This document shows positions 42,914-52,100 of a DNA stretch of 64,000 nt, one piece after another (the first letter of the stretch is position 1; every line of letters begins with the position of its first letter). Below the pieces are notes generated by a model. That model was not told the DNA's origin and did not search any database. It saw nothing but the letters and a program-made list of their open reading frames with translations. The position numbers and the translations under genes are program-made. Source of the DNA: CAYUVH01 sp964448135. Its GTDB lineage: Bacteria > Verrucomicrobiota > Verrucomicrobiia > Limisphaerales > UBA8199. Location of the stretch: contig CAYUVH010000063.1 of NCBI GenBank assembly GCA_964448135.1, positions 1 through 64,000 of the forward strand. The letters run 5' to 3'.

Positions 42914-44314
42914 ATGGATCAGAATAACGGACTTGCCCTGCCCTTGCCACGTGTCACCCCAGCCCTCGACCCCGCATTTCGCCCCGCTGTGCTGGCGAAT
43001 CGCGCCTTCCGCGCCGACGCGCTTGCGACCGGCAAAGCGGTAAATGTTCGCCTCGGACTGGAACAGACCGACGGCACCACTTCGATTTTCAAAACGCCGA
43101 TATTCCCTGAAGGCCAGCCACAAGCCGCGGGAAATTTTACCTACCTCGAGCGCATCGCCCGCTTCCTGCTTTGGTCGCGCGGCGGCTGCCGCTTTCACTT
43201 CGACGGCCCGCCCGCGCTCGCCGCCAAACTCGCCGCCTATTACCGCGAGACGGAGACCGGCAAATTCGACGCCAATATCGTCGGCGAACGCATGTTCGAC
43301 CGCTCGCTCGAAGTCGTCCACAACACCAACATACCGCCGGAGAAACCCCGTGCCGCCGCGCTGGGCCGCCATCTGGACGGCTGTCGCATCGGCTTCGATT
43401 TGGGTGGCAGCGATCGCAAGGCGGCCGCGGTGATCGACGGCAAGGTCGTCTTCAGCGAAGAAACCGTCTGGGACCCCTACTTCCAGCCTGACCCGCAATA
43501 CCATCTCGAAGGCATCATGGACTCGCTGAAGAAAGCGGCGGCCCATCTGCCCAAGGTCCAGGCCATTGGCGGCAGCGCGGCCGGCATCTACGTGAACAAC
43601 CAGGTCAAGGTGGCCTCGCTCTTCCGCGGCGTCGCGCCGGATAATTTCGAGAAGAAGGTGAAGAACATGTTCCTCGAAATCCGCAAGGCGTGGAACAACG
43701 TCCCGTTTGAAGTCGTGAACGACGGCGAAGTCACCGCGCTCGCCGGCTCGATGTCCCTCGGCAAAAACAGCGTCCTCGGCCTGTCCCTCGGCACCAGCAC
43801 CGCCGGCGGGTACGTGAACTCCCAAGGCAGCATCACTTCCTGGATCAACGAACTGGCCTTCGTCCCGCTTGATCTCAATCCCAACGCCGCCCGCGACGAA
43901 TGGTCGGGCGACTACGGCTGCAACGTCCAATACTTCTCCCAGCAAGCCGTCGGCCGGCTGCTCGCCCCCGCTGGAATAATGGTGGACGAGAAGCTGACGC
44001 TGCCCGAAAAACTGAAGCACGTCCAAAAGCTCATGCAGCAGAACGACACTCGTGCCCGTCAGATTTACGAAACCATCGGCACCTACCTGGGCTACGCCGC
44101 CGCGCATTTCACGGATTTCTACAGCCTGGAGAATTTGCTAATCCTCGGCCGCGTCACCTCCGGGGTCGGCGGCGACATCATCATTGCCGGCGCGAAGGAA
44201 GTCCTGAAGGTGGAATTCCCTGACCTCGCGGCGAAAATCGCCTTTCACGTGCCCGACGAAAAGGACAAGCGCCACGGCCAGGCCATCGCCGCCGCCAGCC
44301 TGCCGGCCATCTAA
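42914..44314 (+). CDS. ROK-family sugar kinase-like protein with N-terminal extension
   Basis: 466 aa. The first ~155 residues are not recognised. A ROK/actin-like ATPase domain follows: GCRIGFDLGGSDRKAAAVIDG is the phosphate-1 loop, VPFEVVNDGEVTALAG the hinge region with the catalytic Asp, and GLSLGTSTAGGYVN the phosphate-2 loop. The ROK zinc motif (CxCGxxGC) is not visible, which sets it apart from typical ROK kinases. The PIG-L deacetylase gene starts 7 bp downstream, and the deaminase overlaps that, giving a three-gene operon. Sugar phosphorylation is the family expectation; the substrate is unknown. Confidence 0.85.
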   Translation: MDQNNGLALPLPRVTPALDPAFRPAVLANRAFRADALATGKAVNVRLGLEQTDGTTSIFKTPIFPEGQPQAAGNFTYLERIARFLLWSRGGCRFHFDGPPALAAKLAAYYRETETGKFDANIVGERMFDRSLEVVHNTNIPPEKPRAAALGRHLDGCRIGFDLGGSDRKAAAVIDGKVVFSEETVWDPYFQPDPQYHLEGIMDSLKKAAAHLPKVQAIGGSAAGIYVNNQVKVASLFRGVAPDNFEKKVKNMFLEIRKAWNNVPFEVVNDGEVTALAGSMSLGKNSVLGLSLGTSTAGGYVNSQGSITSWINELAFVPLDLNPNAARDEWSGDYGCNVQYFSQQAVGRLLAPAGIMVDEKLTLPEKLKHVQKLMQQNDTRARQIYETIGTYLGYAAAHFTDFYSLENLLILGRVTSGVGGDIIIAGAKEVLKVEFPDLAAKIAFHVPDEKDKRHGQAIAAASLPAI

Positions 44315-44321
44315 TCTTTCT

Positions 44322-45179
44322 ATGAATCCGTACACGACCCTGGTCTCCAAATACGAATCCCTCCTCCGCGAAGGCCGCACCTTCCCGCTTGGCGGATTTC
44401 CGCCTGCGCCGCGCCCGGCCCTTCCCAAGGACGCCCCCAACGCCCTGTTCTTCGCCCCGCATCCCGACGACGAATGCATCGTCGGCGCCCTCGCTTTGCG
44501 CATCCTGCGCGAGGCAAAGATGAATCTCATCAACGTCGCCGTCACGCAAGGCAGCAAAAAGGAACGCCAGGCGGAGCGTTACAAGGAATTGCAGGACGCC
44601 TGCAACTACATCGGCTTTGGCCTCGTTCAAACCGCGCCCAACGGGCTCGAAAAGATCAACCCCAAGACCCGCGAACAGGACAAGGCGCATTGGGCAAACT
44701 GCGTAAAAATCATTGCCGGCATCCTCGCCGAGCACAAACCGCGGGTGATTCTTTTCCCGCACGACCAGGATTGGAACAGCACCCACATCGGCACTTACCA
44801 CCTCGTCATGGATGCCCTGGCTTCCCTGCCGGCATCCTTCGAGACTTACCTGGTCATGACGGAATTCTGGGGCGCCATGGACGATCCGGACCTGATGGCG
44901 GAAGTCAGCGCGGCGGACCTGACGGATTTGATTGTGGCGACGACGTTTCACGTCGGCGAAGTGCAGCGTAATCCGTATCACCTGCTGCTGCCGGCGTGGA
45001 TGATGGACAACGTCCGCCGCGGGGCGGAATTGGTGGGCGGCCAGGGCGGCGCAGCGCCGGACTTCGCCTTCGCCGCGCTTTACAAAGTGCGCAAGTGGAG
45101 CCAGGGAAAAGTGAACAAGGTTTACGAAGGTGGAAAGCAGCTTCCGGCCTCGAAGAGTGTTGGAGAGTTGTTCCCGTGA
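44322..45179 (+). CDS. PIG-L family N-deacetylase
   Basis: 285 aa. The zinc motif AxHPDDE appears as FAPHPDDECIVG near residue 47, with a later His in DWNSTHIGTYHLVMDAL completing the metal site. Members remove N-acetyl groups from GlcNAc-containing conjugates such as GlcNAc-inositol or bacillithiol precursors. The pairing with a ROK-type kinase suggests amino-sugar processing (inference). No signal peptide, so it is cytoplasmic. The end overlaps the deaminase start (GTGA). Confidence 0.92.
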   Translation: MNPYTTLVSKYESLLREGRTFPLGGFPPAPRPALPKDAPNALFFAPHPDDECIVGALALRILREAKMNLINVAVTQGSKKERQAERYKELQDACNYIGFGLVQTAPNGLEKINPKTREQDKAHWANCVKIIAGILAEHKPRVILFPHDQDWNSTHIGTYHLVMDALASLPASFETYLVMTEFWGAMDDPDLMAEVSAADLTDLIVATTFHVGEVQRNPYHLLLPAWMMDNVRRGAELVGGQGGAAPDFAFAALYKVRKWSQGKVNKVYEGGKQLPASKSVGELFP

Positions 45180-45643
45180 AGTCGGCCTTCATGGGCGAAG
45201 CGATTCGCATCTCCATTCAGAAGATGCACGCCAACCAGGGCGGGCCCTTCGGCGCCGTCGTGGTGCGGAAGGGAAAGATCGTCGGCCGCGGCTGGAACCA
45301 AGTCACCTCCTCCAATGATCCCACCGCCCACGCCGAAGTATCCGCCATTCGCGATGCGTGCAGGAAGCTCAAGACCTTCCAGCTCGACGACTGCGAACTC
45401 TACACCAGCTGCGAGCCCTGCCCCATGTGTCTTTCGGCCATCTACTGGGCCCGCCTCCGCCGCGTCTATTTCGGCAACACCCGCAAAGACGCCGCGAAAA
45501 TCGGCTTCGACGACGATTTCATCTACCAGCAAGTCAGTCTCCCCATCGCCCGCCGTAAAATCCCGATGAAACCTTTCCTCCGCGCCAAAGCTCTTTCCGC
45601 GTTCGTCGAGTGGGAAAACAAGGCGGACAAGATCCGTTACTAA
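45176..45643 (+). CDS. Nucleoside/guanine deaminase-like zinc enzyme
   Basis: 155 aa from GTG at 45176, with GGAGAG 8 nt upstream and a 4-nt overlap with the PIG-L stop. Cytidine/deoxycytidylate deaminase fold: TAHAEVSAI supplies the zinc His and catalytic Glu, and SCEPCPMCLSAIYWA the two zinc Cys. The sequence GFDDDFIYQQVSLPIARR is of the GuaD group, which converts guanine to xanthine, though tRNA or other deaminases share the fold. Cytoplasmic. The link to the upstream ROK/PIG-L genes is unexpected. Confidence 0.9.
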   Translation: MKSAFMGEAIRISIQKMHANQGGPFGAVVVRKGKIVGRGWNQVTSSNDPTAHAEVSAIRDACRKLKTFQLDDCELYTSCEPCPMCLSAIYWARLRRVYFGNTRKDAAKIGFDDDFIYQQVSLPIARRKIPMKPFLRAKALSAFVEWENKADKIRY

Positions 45644-45669
45644 TTCTCAAGGCTAACTCTCCGATCTCA

Positions 45670-45722
45670 TTCGTGCTTCGAGCTTCGGACTACGTTCGTC
45701 ATTCGACATTCGTCATTCGGAT
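45670..45722 (-). repeat. Heptamer element (4 units, 4-nt break, 3 units) 3' of nadA
   Basis: On the minus strand ATCCGAA, TGACGAA, TGTCGAA, TGACGAA, then CGTA, then GTCCGAA, GCTCGAA, GCACGAA, all in 7-bp register (28+4+21 nt). It ends 13 nt from the nadA stop codon. Unit NNNCGAA; same layout as the copies at 13.27, 22.80 and 62.73 kb. Confidence 0.85.
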
Positions 45723-45735
45723 TTAGCCGTCAGGC

Positions 45736-46767
45736 TCAGTCTCCACCTCTCGCCGAAATCTCGAGCATGCGCTCAATCGGCAGCCGGGCACGTTGGAGGA
45801 TGTGCTCGCTGAGTTCGATCCGCGGCGCCAGTCGCTTCATGCAGTCGCGCACTTTCTCGAGCGTGTTCATCTTCATGTATTTGCACTCGCTGCAACGGCA
45901 ATTATCCGTGGGCGAGCGGAACGCATCGAACACCGGCGCGCAGAAAAACTCCTTCCCGGGGCACTCCTTCTTCAGCCGATGGATGATCCCCGATTCCGTC
46001 ATCACGATGAACTTGTGTGCCGGGTTCGTCTTGCAATACGTGATCATCTTCTCCGTCGAGCACACCGCGTCCGCCAGGTCCCGCACCTCACGCAAACTCT
46101 CCGGATGCACGATCACCTTCGCGTCCGGCAACGTCGCCTTCAACCGCACTAACGCGTCACGTCGGAACTCCACGTGCGCATAGCAATTCCCCTTCCACAA
46201 CGTCATGGGACGACCCGTCTGCTCCATCACCCACGCGCCCAGGTTTTCGTCGGGCACGAACAAAATATCTTTGTCCTTCGGCGCCGCGTTCACGATTTTA
46301 ACCGCGTTGCCGCTCGTGCAAATGACATCCGTCAGCGCTTTGACCCCCGCGCTGCAATTGATGTAGGCGATGGTCCAGAAGTTCGGATTCGTCTTTTGGA
46401 ATTCCGCAAGCTTCGAAGCCGGGCACGATTGCTCCAGCGAACACCCCGCGTCCTTATCCGGCAGCACCACGATCTTGTTCGGGTTGAGAATCTTGGCGGT
46501 CTCCGCCATGAAGTGAACGCCACAGAAAACGATGACGTCGGCCTTGGTGCTGGCGGCCTGCTGCGAAAGCCCCAGCGAATCCCCCACATAATCCGCCACA
46601 TCCTGAATCTCCGGCACCTGGTAATTATGCGCCAGGATCACGGCGTTCAGTTCCTTCTTCAGCGCCTGGATCTCCGCCGCCACCGGCGTCACCTCGCCCA
46701 AGGGGCGGACGCCCCGGACGGGGAGTTTGTCGAGTTCGGGCGGCATTGTTTCGGCCACTTCCATCAT
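45736..46767 (-). CDS. nadA: Quinolinate synthase A
   Basis: 343 aa; condenses iminoaspartate with dihydroxyacetone phosphate to quinolinate in NAD synthesis. LNAVILAHNYQVPEIQDVADYVGDSLGLSQQA is the family N-terminus. The [4Fe-4S]-binding cysteines are conserved, including YINCSAGVKALTDVICTSGNA and a C-terminal NCRCSECKYMKMNTLEK. ATG at 46767 (or at 46764, one codon later). nadB and nadC are not in the window. Cytoplasmic. Confidence 0.96.
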   Translation of the reverse strand: MMEVAETMPPELDKLPVRGVRPLGEVTPVAAEIQALKKELNAVILAHNYQVPEIQDVADYVGDSLGLSQQAASTKADVIVFCGVHFMAETAKILNPNKIVVLPDKDAGCSLEQSCPASKLAEFQKTNPNFWTIAYINCSAGVKALTDVICTSGNAVKIVNAAPKDKDILFVPDENLGAWVMEQTGRPMTLWKGNCYAHVEFRRDALVRLKATLPDAKVIVHPESLREVRDLADAVCSTEKMITYCKTNPAHKFIVMTESGIIHRLKKECPGKEFFCAPVFDAFRSPTDNCRCSECKYMKMNTLEKVRDCMKRLAPRIELSEHILQRARLPIERMLEISARGGD

Positions 46768-46858
46768 GCTGGAAGCCTAATGCGTGGGAGGTGGGCGCGT
46801 CAATGGAACGGGCATCGGCAAAAGCCGCCTGACCCCGGGCGATGCCCTGGCCTTTTGA

Positions 46859-48127
46859 TCAGACGAAGATCGTTTCTTCGCGGCCAGGGCCGACGGAAGC
46901 GATCTTCAGTTTCGCACCGGTCAATTTGGCGATGGCGAGGAGATACTCACGGGCCTTCGCGGGCAATTCGCTCCACGCGCGGGCGCTGGAAGTCGGCGTG
47001 CACCAGCCGGCGAATTCGCGATAGATGGGCTGGCAGCGGGAAAGTACTTCGATGTTGTTCGGAATATAATCGTAGCGCTTGGCGCCCACACGGTAGCCGA
47101 TGCAAACCTTGACTGTCTTAAGGGTGTCGAGGCCGTCGAGGTTGGTGACGGCAAGTTCATCAATGCCATTGACCATGCAGGCATGGCGGGTGGCGACGGC
47201 ATCGAACCAACCGCAGCGCCGCGCCCGACCGGTCGTGGCGCCGAATTCGCGGCCGAGGGCATGGAGCATGTCGGCGATTTCTTTGTTTTCTGTCGGCAAC
47301 GGGCCTTCGCCAACGCGCGTCGTGTACGCCTTCATCACGCCGACCACGCGATCCATGCGATGCGGCGGGACGCCGGACCCGGTGCAGGCGCCGCCGGCGG
47401 TGGTGTTCGACGAGGTAACGAATGGATACGTGCCATGGTCAATGTCCAGGAACGTGCCCTGCGCACCTTCGAAGAGGATATCGTCGCCGCGACGCAACGC
47501 TTCGTGGAGCATGACGACGGTGTTGGCCACAAAAGGCTTCAGAAAGCTCCCGGCGGCGCGGTACTCGGCGAGGACATTGGCGTAGGAAAGCGGTTTGGCG
47601 GAAAAAGCCTTCAGGACTCCGTTGTTTTCTTCAATCCGATCGCGCAGCAGACGCGCAAATCGCGCGGGATTGACCAGGTCAATCATGCGCAGGCCGACCC
47701 GGGCGGCTTTATCGCCGTAAGCGGGACCGATGCCGCGTTTGGTGGTGCCGATCTTGTTCTTGCCCTTGAGCACTTCGCGTTGGGCGTCGAGTTCGCGATG
47801 GTAAGGCAACACGAGGTGGGCAGTTTCACTGACCACGAGGTTGTCGGTCACCTTCACGCCGAGCTTGCGGAGGCCTTTGATTTCGTTGACGAGGCCGATG
47901 GGGTCCACGACCACGCCGTTGCCGATGAAGCAGCGCTTGCCTTTGCGGAGGATGCCGGAAGGCACCAGGTGGAGGACGTATTTTTTGCCCTGGATGAAAA
48001 CGGTGTGGCCGGCGTTGTTGCCGCCCTGGGTGCGGACGACGATGTCCGCCTGCTCGGTCAGGACATCGATGATCTTGCCCTTGCCCTCGTCGCCCCATTG
48101 GGCGCCCACAATAATCGTATTGGCCAT
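46859..48127 (-). CDS. purA: Adenylosuccinate synthetase
   Basis: 422 aa; GTP-dependent first step from IMP to AMP. IVGAQWGDEGKGKIIDVL is the N-terminal GTP/IMP loop, GGNNAGHTV the catalytic loop, GTFLDIDHGTYPFVTSSN another conserved block, and TGRARRCGWFDAVATRHA the substrate region. Length and motifs are canonical. ATG at 48127. A Rho-independent terminator sits 12 nt upstream of the start on the same strand, so read-through control is likely. Confidence 0.97.
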   Translation of the reverse strand: MANTIIVGAQWGDEGKGKIIDVLTEQADIVVRTQGGNNAGHTVFIQGKKYVLHLVPSGILRKGKRCFIGNGVVVDPIGLVNEIKGLRKLGVKVTDNLVVSETAHLVLPYHRELDAQREVLKGKNKIGTTKRGIGPAYGDKAARVGLRMIDLVNPARFARLLRDRIEENNGVLKAFSAKPLSYANVLAEYRAAGSFLKPFVANTVVMLHEALRRGDDILFEGAQGTFLDIDHGTYPFVTSSNTTAGGACTGSGVPPHRMDRVVGVMKAYTTRVGEGPLPTENKEIADMLHALGREFGATTGRARRCGWFDAVATRHACMVNGIDELAVTNLDGLDTLKTVKVCIGYRVGAKRYDYIPNNIEVLSRCQPIYREFAGWCTPTSSARAWSELPAKAREYLLAIAKLTGAKLKIASVGPGREETIFV

Positions 48128-48138
48128 AGCTCGACTGA

Positions 48139-48167
48139 ATAAAAAACCCCGAAAGTGAATTCGGGGG
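48139..48167 (-). terminator. Intrinsic terminator in the purA leader (likely attenuator)
   Basis: Minus strand: CCCCGAA, 6-nt loop, TTCGGGG, then six T. The T-run ends only about 13 nt before the purA ATG, and no minus-strand gene lies upstream that it could end. A competing stem (GGCAAA...TTTGCC) overlaps its 5' side. A weak promoter (TTGGTC-N17-TACTCT, 48193-48221) would give a 55-nt leader. Confidence 0.7.
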
Positions 48168-48329
48168 CAAAACGGTCTTCGTTTGCCGGAAGAGAGTAGC
48201 AGAGCGGATGGGCAGGACCAAGCACCAATGTCCAGGCATCAATCAACCGGAGGCACAAAAACGCGGGCGGGGACGGACCGCCTATTTCATTCGTGCAAGC
48301 CGCCGCCGGGAGCGTCAATATGAATTCGC

Positions 48330-49103
48330 ATGTCAGAAGACGCTTCTGATGCCAGGCCGACGAGCGACCGGGGCAGCGATGCTGACCACGGACCGCGGCA
48401 GTTTCATCCCACCCATTGGTCCGTGGTGCTGGCGGCCGGGGACAGCCAGTCCCCAGGAGCAGACGTCGCGCTGGAAAAACTTTGCCGGGCATACTGGTTT
48501 CCGCTGTACGCCTACATTCGCCGTCAGGGCGCGGACGTGCACGAGGCGCAGGATTTGACGCAGGCATTTTTCGAGCATCTCCTGGAGAAGAAGGCACTGC
48601 GGACGGTGGATCCCGGAAAGGGAAAGTTTCGCTCTTTCCTGCTGGCATCGGCGAACAACTTTTTCAATAACGAAAGGGACAAAGCGCGCCGGCTCAAGCG
48701 CGGCGGTGGTGCGCAGTTACTTCCCCTGGATGTGACCGCGACTGAGGAGCGGTACGAAGCCAGCCTCGTGCATGGGGAATCACCGGAGAAACTATTCGAG
48801 CGGCGCTGGGCGCAGGCGGTCGTTGAACAGGTGGCAGCGCGAATGGCGGCTGAATTCGCCGCTGCTGGCCAAGGCAATCGTTTCGACGTGCTGAAGGATT
48901 TTTTGATGGGCGAGCCGCGTGACGCTTCCTATGACGAGGCGGCTGCGACGTTGGGGATGTCCGTCAGCGCAGTGACCTCGGCGATTTACCGAATGCGCGC
49001 GCGTTTTCGCGAGTTGTTCCGAACCGAGATTGCCCACACGGTGGACGGGCCGGACCAGGTGGATGAGGAAATCCGGCACCTGGCGGCGGCGCTGGGAAGC
49101 TGA
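48330..49103 (+). CDS. ECF-type RNA polymerase sigma factor linked to a Ser/Thr kinase
   Basis: 257 aa. Sigma-70 region 2 (RAYWFPLYAYIRRQGADVHEAQDLTQAFFEHLLE) and region 4 (YDEAAATLGMSVSAVTSAIYRMRARFRELFR, the -35-binding helix-turn-helix) with no region 1.1 or 3, so an extracytoplasmic-function type. A short N-terminal PTHWSVVLAAGDS precedes region 2. Such factors beside WD40 Ser/Thr kinases are known from Planctomycetota and Verrucomicrobiota. ATG at 48330. No anti-sigma gene is adjacent. Both the kinase and the LamG gene downstream carry the same promoter-like motif. Confidence 0.9.
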   Translation: MSEDASDARPTSDRGSDADHGPRQFHPTHWSVVLAAGDSQSPGADVALEKLCRAYWFPLYAYIRRQGADVHEAQDLTQAFFEHLLEKKALRTVDPGKGKFRSFLLASANNFFNNERDKARRLKRGGGAQLLPLDVTATEERYEASLVHGESPEKLFERRWAQAVVEQVAARMAAEFAAAGQGNRFDVLKDFLMGEPRDASYDEAAATLGMSVSAVTSAIYRMRARFRELFRTEIAHTVDGPDQVDEEIRHLAAALGS

Positions 49104-49119
49104 TTGGGATGATTTACTC

Positions 49120-49147
49120 GAAAGGTTTCCGTCGTTTTGCTGTTGTA
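49120..49147 (+). promoter_or_regulatory. Putative ECF promoter of the kinase gene
   Basis: GAAAGG (49120-49125), 18 bp, TGTA (49144-49147, followed by TAGGG), 11 nt before the kinase GTG. The same hexamer, spacing and tetramer occur before the LamG gene at 52378. Not seen before the sigma gene itself. Confidence 0.5.
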
Positions 49148-49158
49148 TAGGGTGAACC

Positions 49159-52100
49159 GTGATCACTGAACGGCATGCATGTCCCACGTGCGGGACGGAA
49201 CTGGCCCGGGACGCCCCCGCCGGCCTGTGCACGAAGTGCCTCTTTCAACAAATGCTCGCCGGTCCGCCGCCGGCGCCCGCTGATGTGTCACCGTCCGGGA
49301 CGCTCGCCCAACAATTTGGAGGCTATGAATTGCTGGAACGGCTCGCCCGCGGAGGCATGGGCGTGGTCTATAAAGCGCGGCAGGTTTCATTGAACCGGCT
49401 GGTCGCGCTCAAAGTGATCACGGCGGGAGAACTGGCGGCGCCGGATTTCCTGAACCGATTTCGCGCCGAGGCGGAGACGGTGGCAAAACTGGATCATCCG
49501 AACATCGTTCCGATTTTCGAAATCGGCGAAGCCGACGGGCAGCCTTTTTTCAGCATGAAGCTGATTGAAGGTCCCACCCTGGCGCAAGGGCTCAAAGAGT
49601 TGGATTCCGTCCAGCGGGAACGCCGTAGCGCAAAGCTCGTGGCCAAACTGGCGCGGGCCGTTCATTTCGCCCACCAGCGCGGAATCATTCACCGGGATTT
49701 AAAACCCAACAACGTGCTGCTGGACAGCCGGGGCGAACCCCACCTCACGGACTTCGGCCTCGCGAAGCTGGTGGAACAGGACAGCACCCTGACCAAAACC
49801 GCGGCCGTACTGGGAACGCCAAGCTACATGTCGCCCGAACAGGCGCGGGGCGAATCCAAACAAATCACCACCGCGGCGGACATTTATGGACTGGGCGCAA
49901 TTCTCTACGAGCTGCTGACGGGGCAGCCGCCTTTCGCGGGCGGGACCACGATGCAAACCATCCGGCTGGTGCTGGATACCGAACCACGACCGCCGTCCGT
50001 GTCGAATCCGGCATTGGACCGGGATCTGGAAACCATTTGCCTGAAGTGCCTCGAGAAAGAGCCGTCACGCCGTTACGGCTCGGCGGAAGCGCTGGCAGAG
50101 GATTTGGATCGCTGGCTGCGGCATGAACCAATCCTCGCCCGGCCGGCTTCTCCCTTGGATCGGTTGAGCAAATGGGCACGGCGGCATCCGGCCGTCGCCG
50201 TCTTGCTCGCCGGCCTGGTGATTTCCGTTTCACTGGGGTTTGCTTTGACGTTTTGGCAGGCAAAGGTCCGGCAGGCGGCGCTGGTGGAGAGCCAGCGTTC
50301 GTTATACGCGGCTCGAATCGGGATGGCGGAGCATGCCTGGGCAGGAGGCCATATTTACCGGGCACAAGCGCTGTTGGCTTCGCTCAAACCCAGGCACGGC
50401 CAGGAGGATTTGCGCGGCTTCGAGTGGCGATACTTATCGCGCATTTGCCGGGATGAAAGTTTTTTCACGCTCACGGACGCACAGAATCCGTTGCGTTGCA
50501 TCGCGGCTTCGCCCAACGGGCGCTGGCTGGCGCTGGCGGGCGAAAAACCATACGTCACCCTGTGGGAAGTTTCCTCACGGCGGGAAACGGCGCGCCTGCC
50601 GGCGGGCGCAGGCAATCAGACCGTGGCTTTCTCGGCGGACGGCGCAAGGGTCGCGGCGGCCGGGCAGGACCCGGGAATCCGCGTTTGGGACTGCGGCACC
50701 CAGCGCGAACTCTTTGTTTTGACGGGACATGTACATACCATCGCGCAGATAGCCTTCTCATCAGATGGCAAATGGCTGGCCTCGGCCAGTCGTCCGGACG
50801 GCGTCGTGAAGATCTGGGACCTCGCGGCGCGCAAGGAGAAGTTCACTTTTCAGGGATTACCAAACGAATATCCGGCCGTAGCATTTTCGCCGGACACCGC
50901 TCTCCTTGCCGCCAGCACTGGCAACCGGCGGATACGGCTGTACGACGTTGCGACCGGCGCAGATCTCGGCTTGTTAAAAGGACATCACGGATTGGTGGAC
51001 GCCCTGGCGTTTTCGCCGGACGGCCAATGGCTGGCCTCCGGCAGCAAAGATCCCACGGCCAAAATCTGGGACGTGAAAACTCGCGCCGAAGCGGCGACGC
51101 TTTCGGGTTTCCAGGCCTTGGTGACTTCCGTCTGCTTTTCGCCAGACAGCAAAATGCTGCTGACGACGTGCGCCGACGGCGCAATGAAGTCTTGGGATGT
51201 CCGGACGGGGACCGAGCTCGCGGCCTATCAAGGCCACGAAATGTGGGTGAACAACGCGGTCTTCCTCCCAGATGGCCGGACGATAGCCTCCGGCAGCGCG
51301 GACGGAAGCCTGAAGCTTTGGGAGGTCTCCCCCGGCAGCCAGGAGCTCCCGGTCGAATTGCACCGGTCCGCCGAAGCCGCCCTCCCGCTGCTGGACTCCG
51401 CGGTCGAAGAATCCCGCCATAGCGAGCCGTTCAGCAGCGAGGATTCCAGTGAGATCTCCTACAGCACCAACGGCTCGCGGCTCCTGGCGGCCGACGATCG
51501 ATCCGTAATTCAAAGTTGGGACGGCAAACTCCAACAACCGCTCCGGACGCTGCGTCGGCCGCACAATGGCCCCATGGCCGTGGCATTCTTTCCGGATGGC
51601 CGCCGCGCAGTCACCGCCGAATCAGATGGGAAGCTACGGCTTTACGATCTCGAAAAGTCCGGTGAAGGCCAGGTGGTTGCGACGCCGGCGGGCGCGGTGA
51701 CGAAATTGGCGGTGTCGCCCGACGGATCCCGGGTAGCGGCAGGACTGGCGGACGGAAAAATTCTGGATTGGGACTGCGCGACGTGGAAGGAGACCGCCAG
51801 GGTCACGCCCGGTGGCGGGGCAATCACCGCTCTGAAATTTCTCCCGGACAATCACGGATTGCTCGCGGCCCTTAAATCCCCCGAAGGAACCAATGTCCTT
51901 TGCGCATTGGATCCGGCGGACAACGGCTTTCGCTTGGCCCCCGAGCCGCACCAGGGAATGGTAACCGCGCTGGCGACTTCACCCGAGGGCGGGTTGGTGG
52001 CGGGAAGCTCGCGCGACGGAATCGTCCGGCTCTGGCGATTGCCTGACCTCGTGCGCGTCGGGACGTTTCGCGGCCATAGCGGATTTGTCACGTCGGCGGC

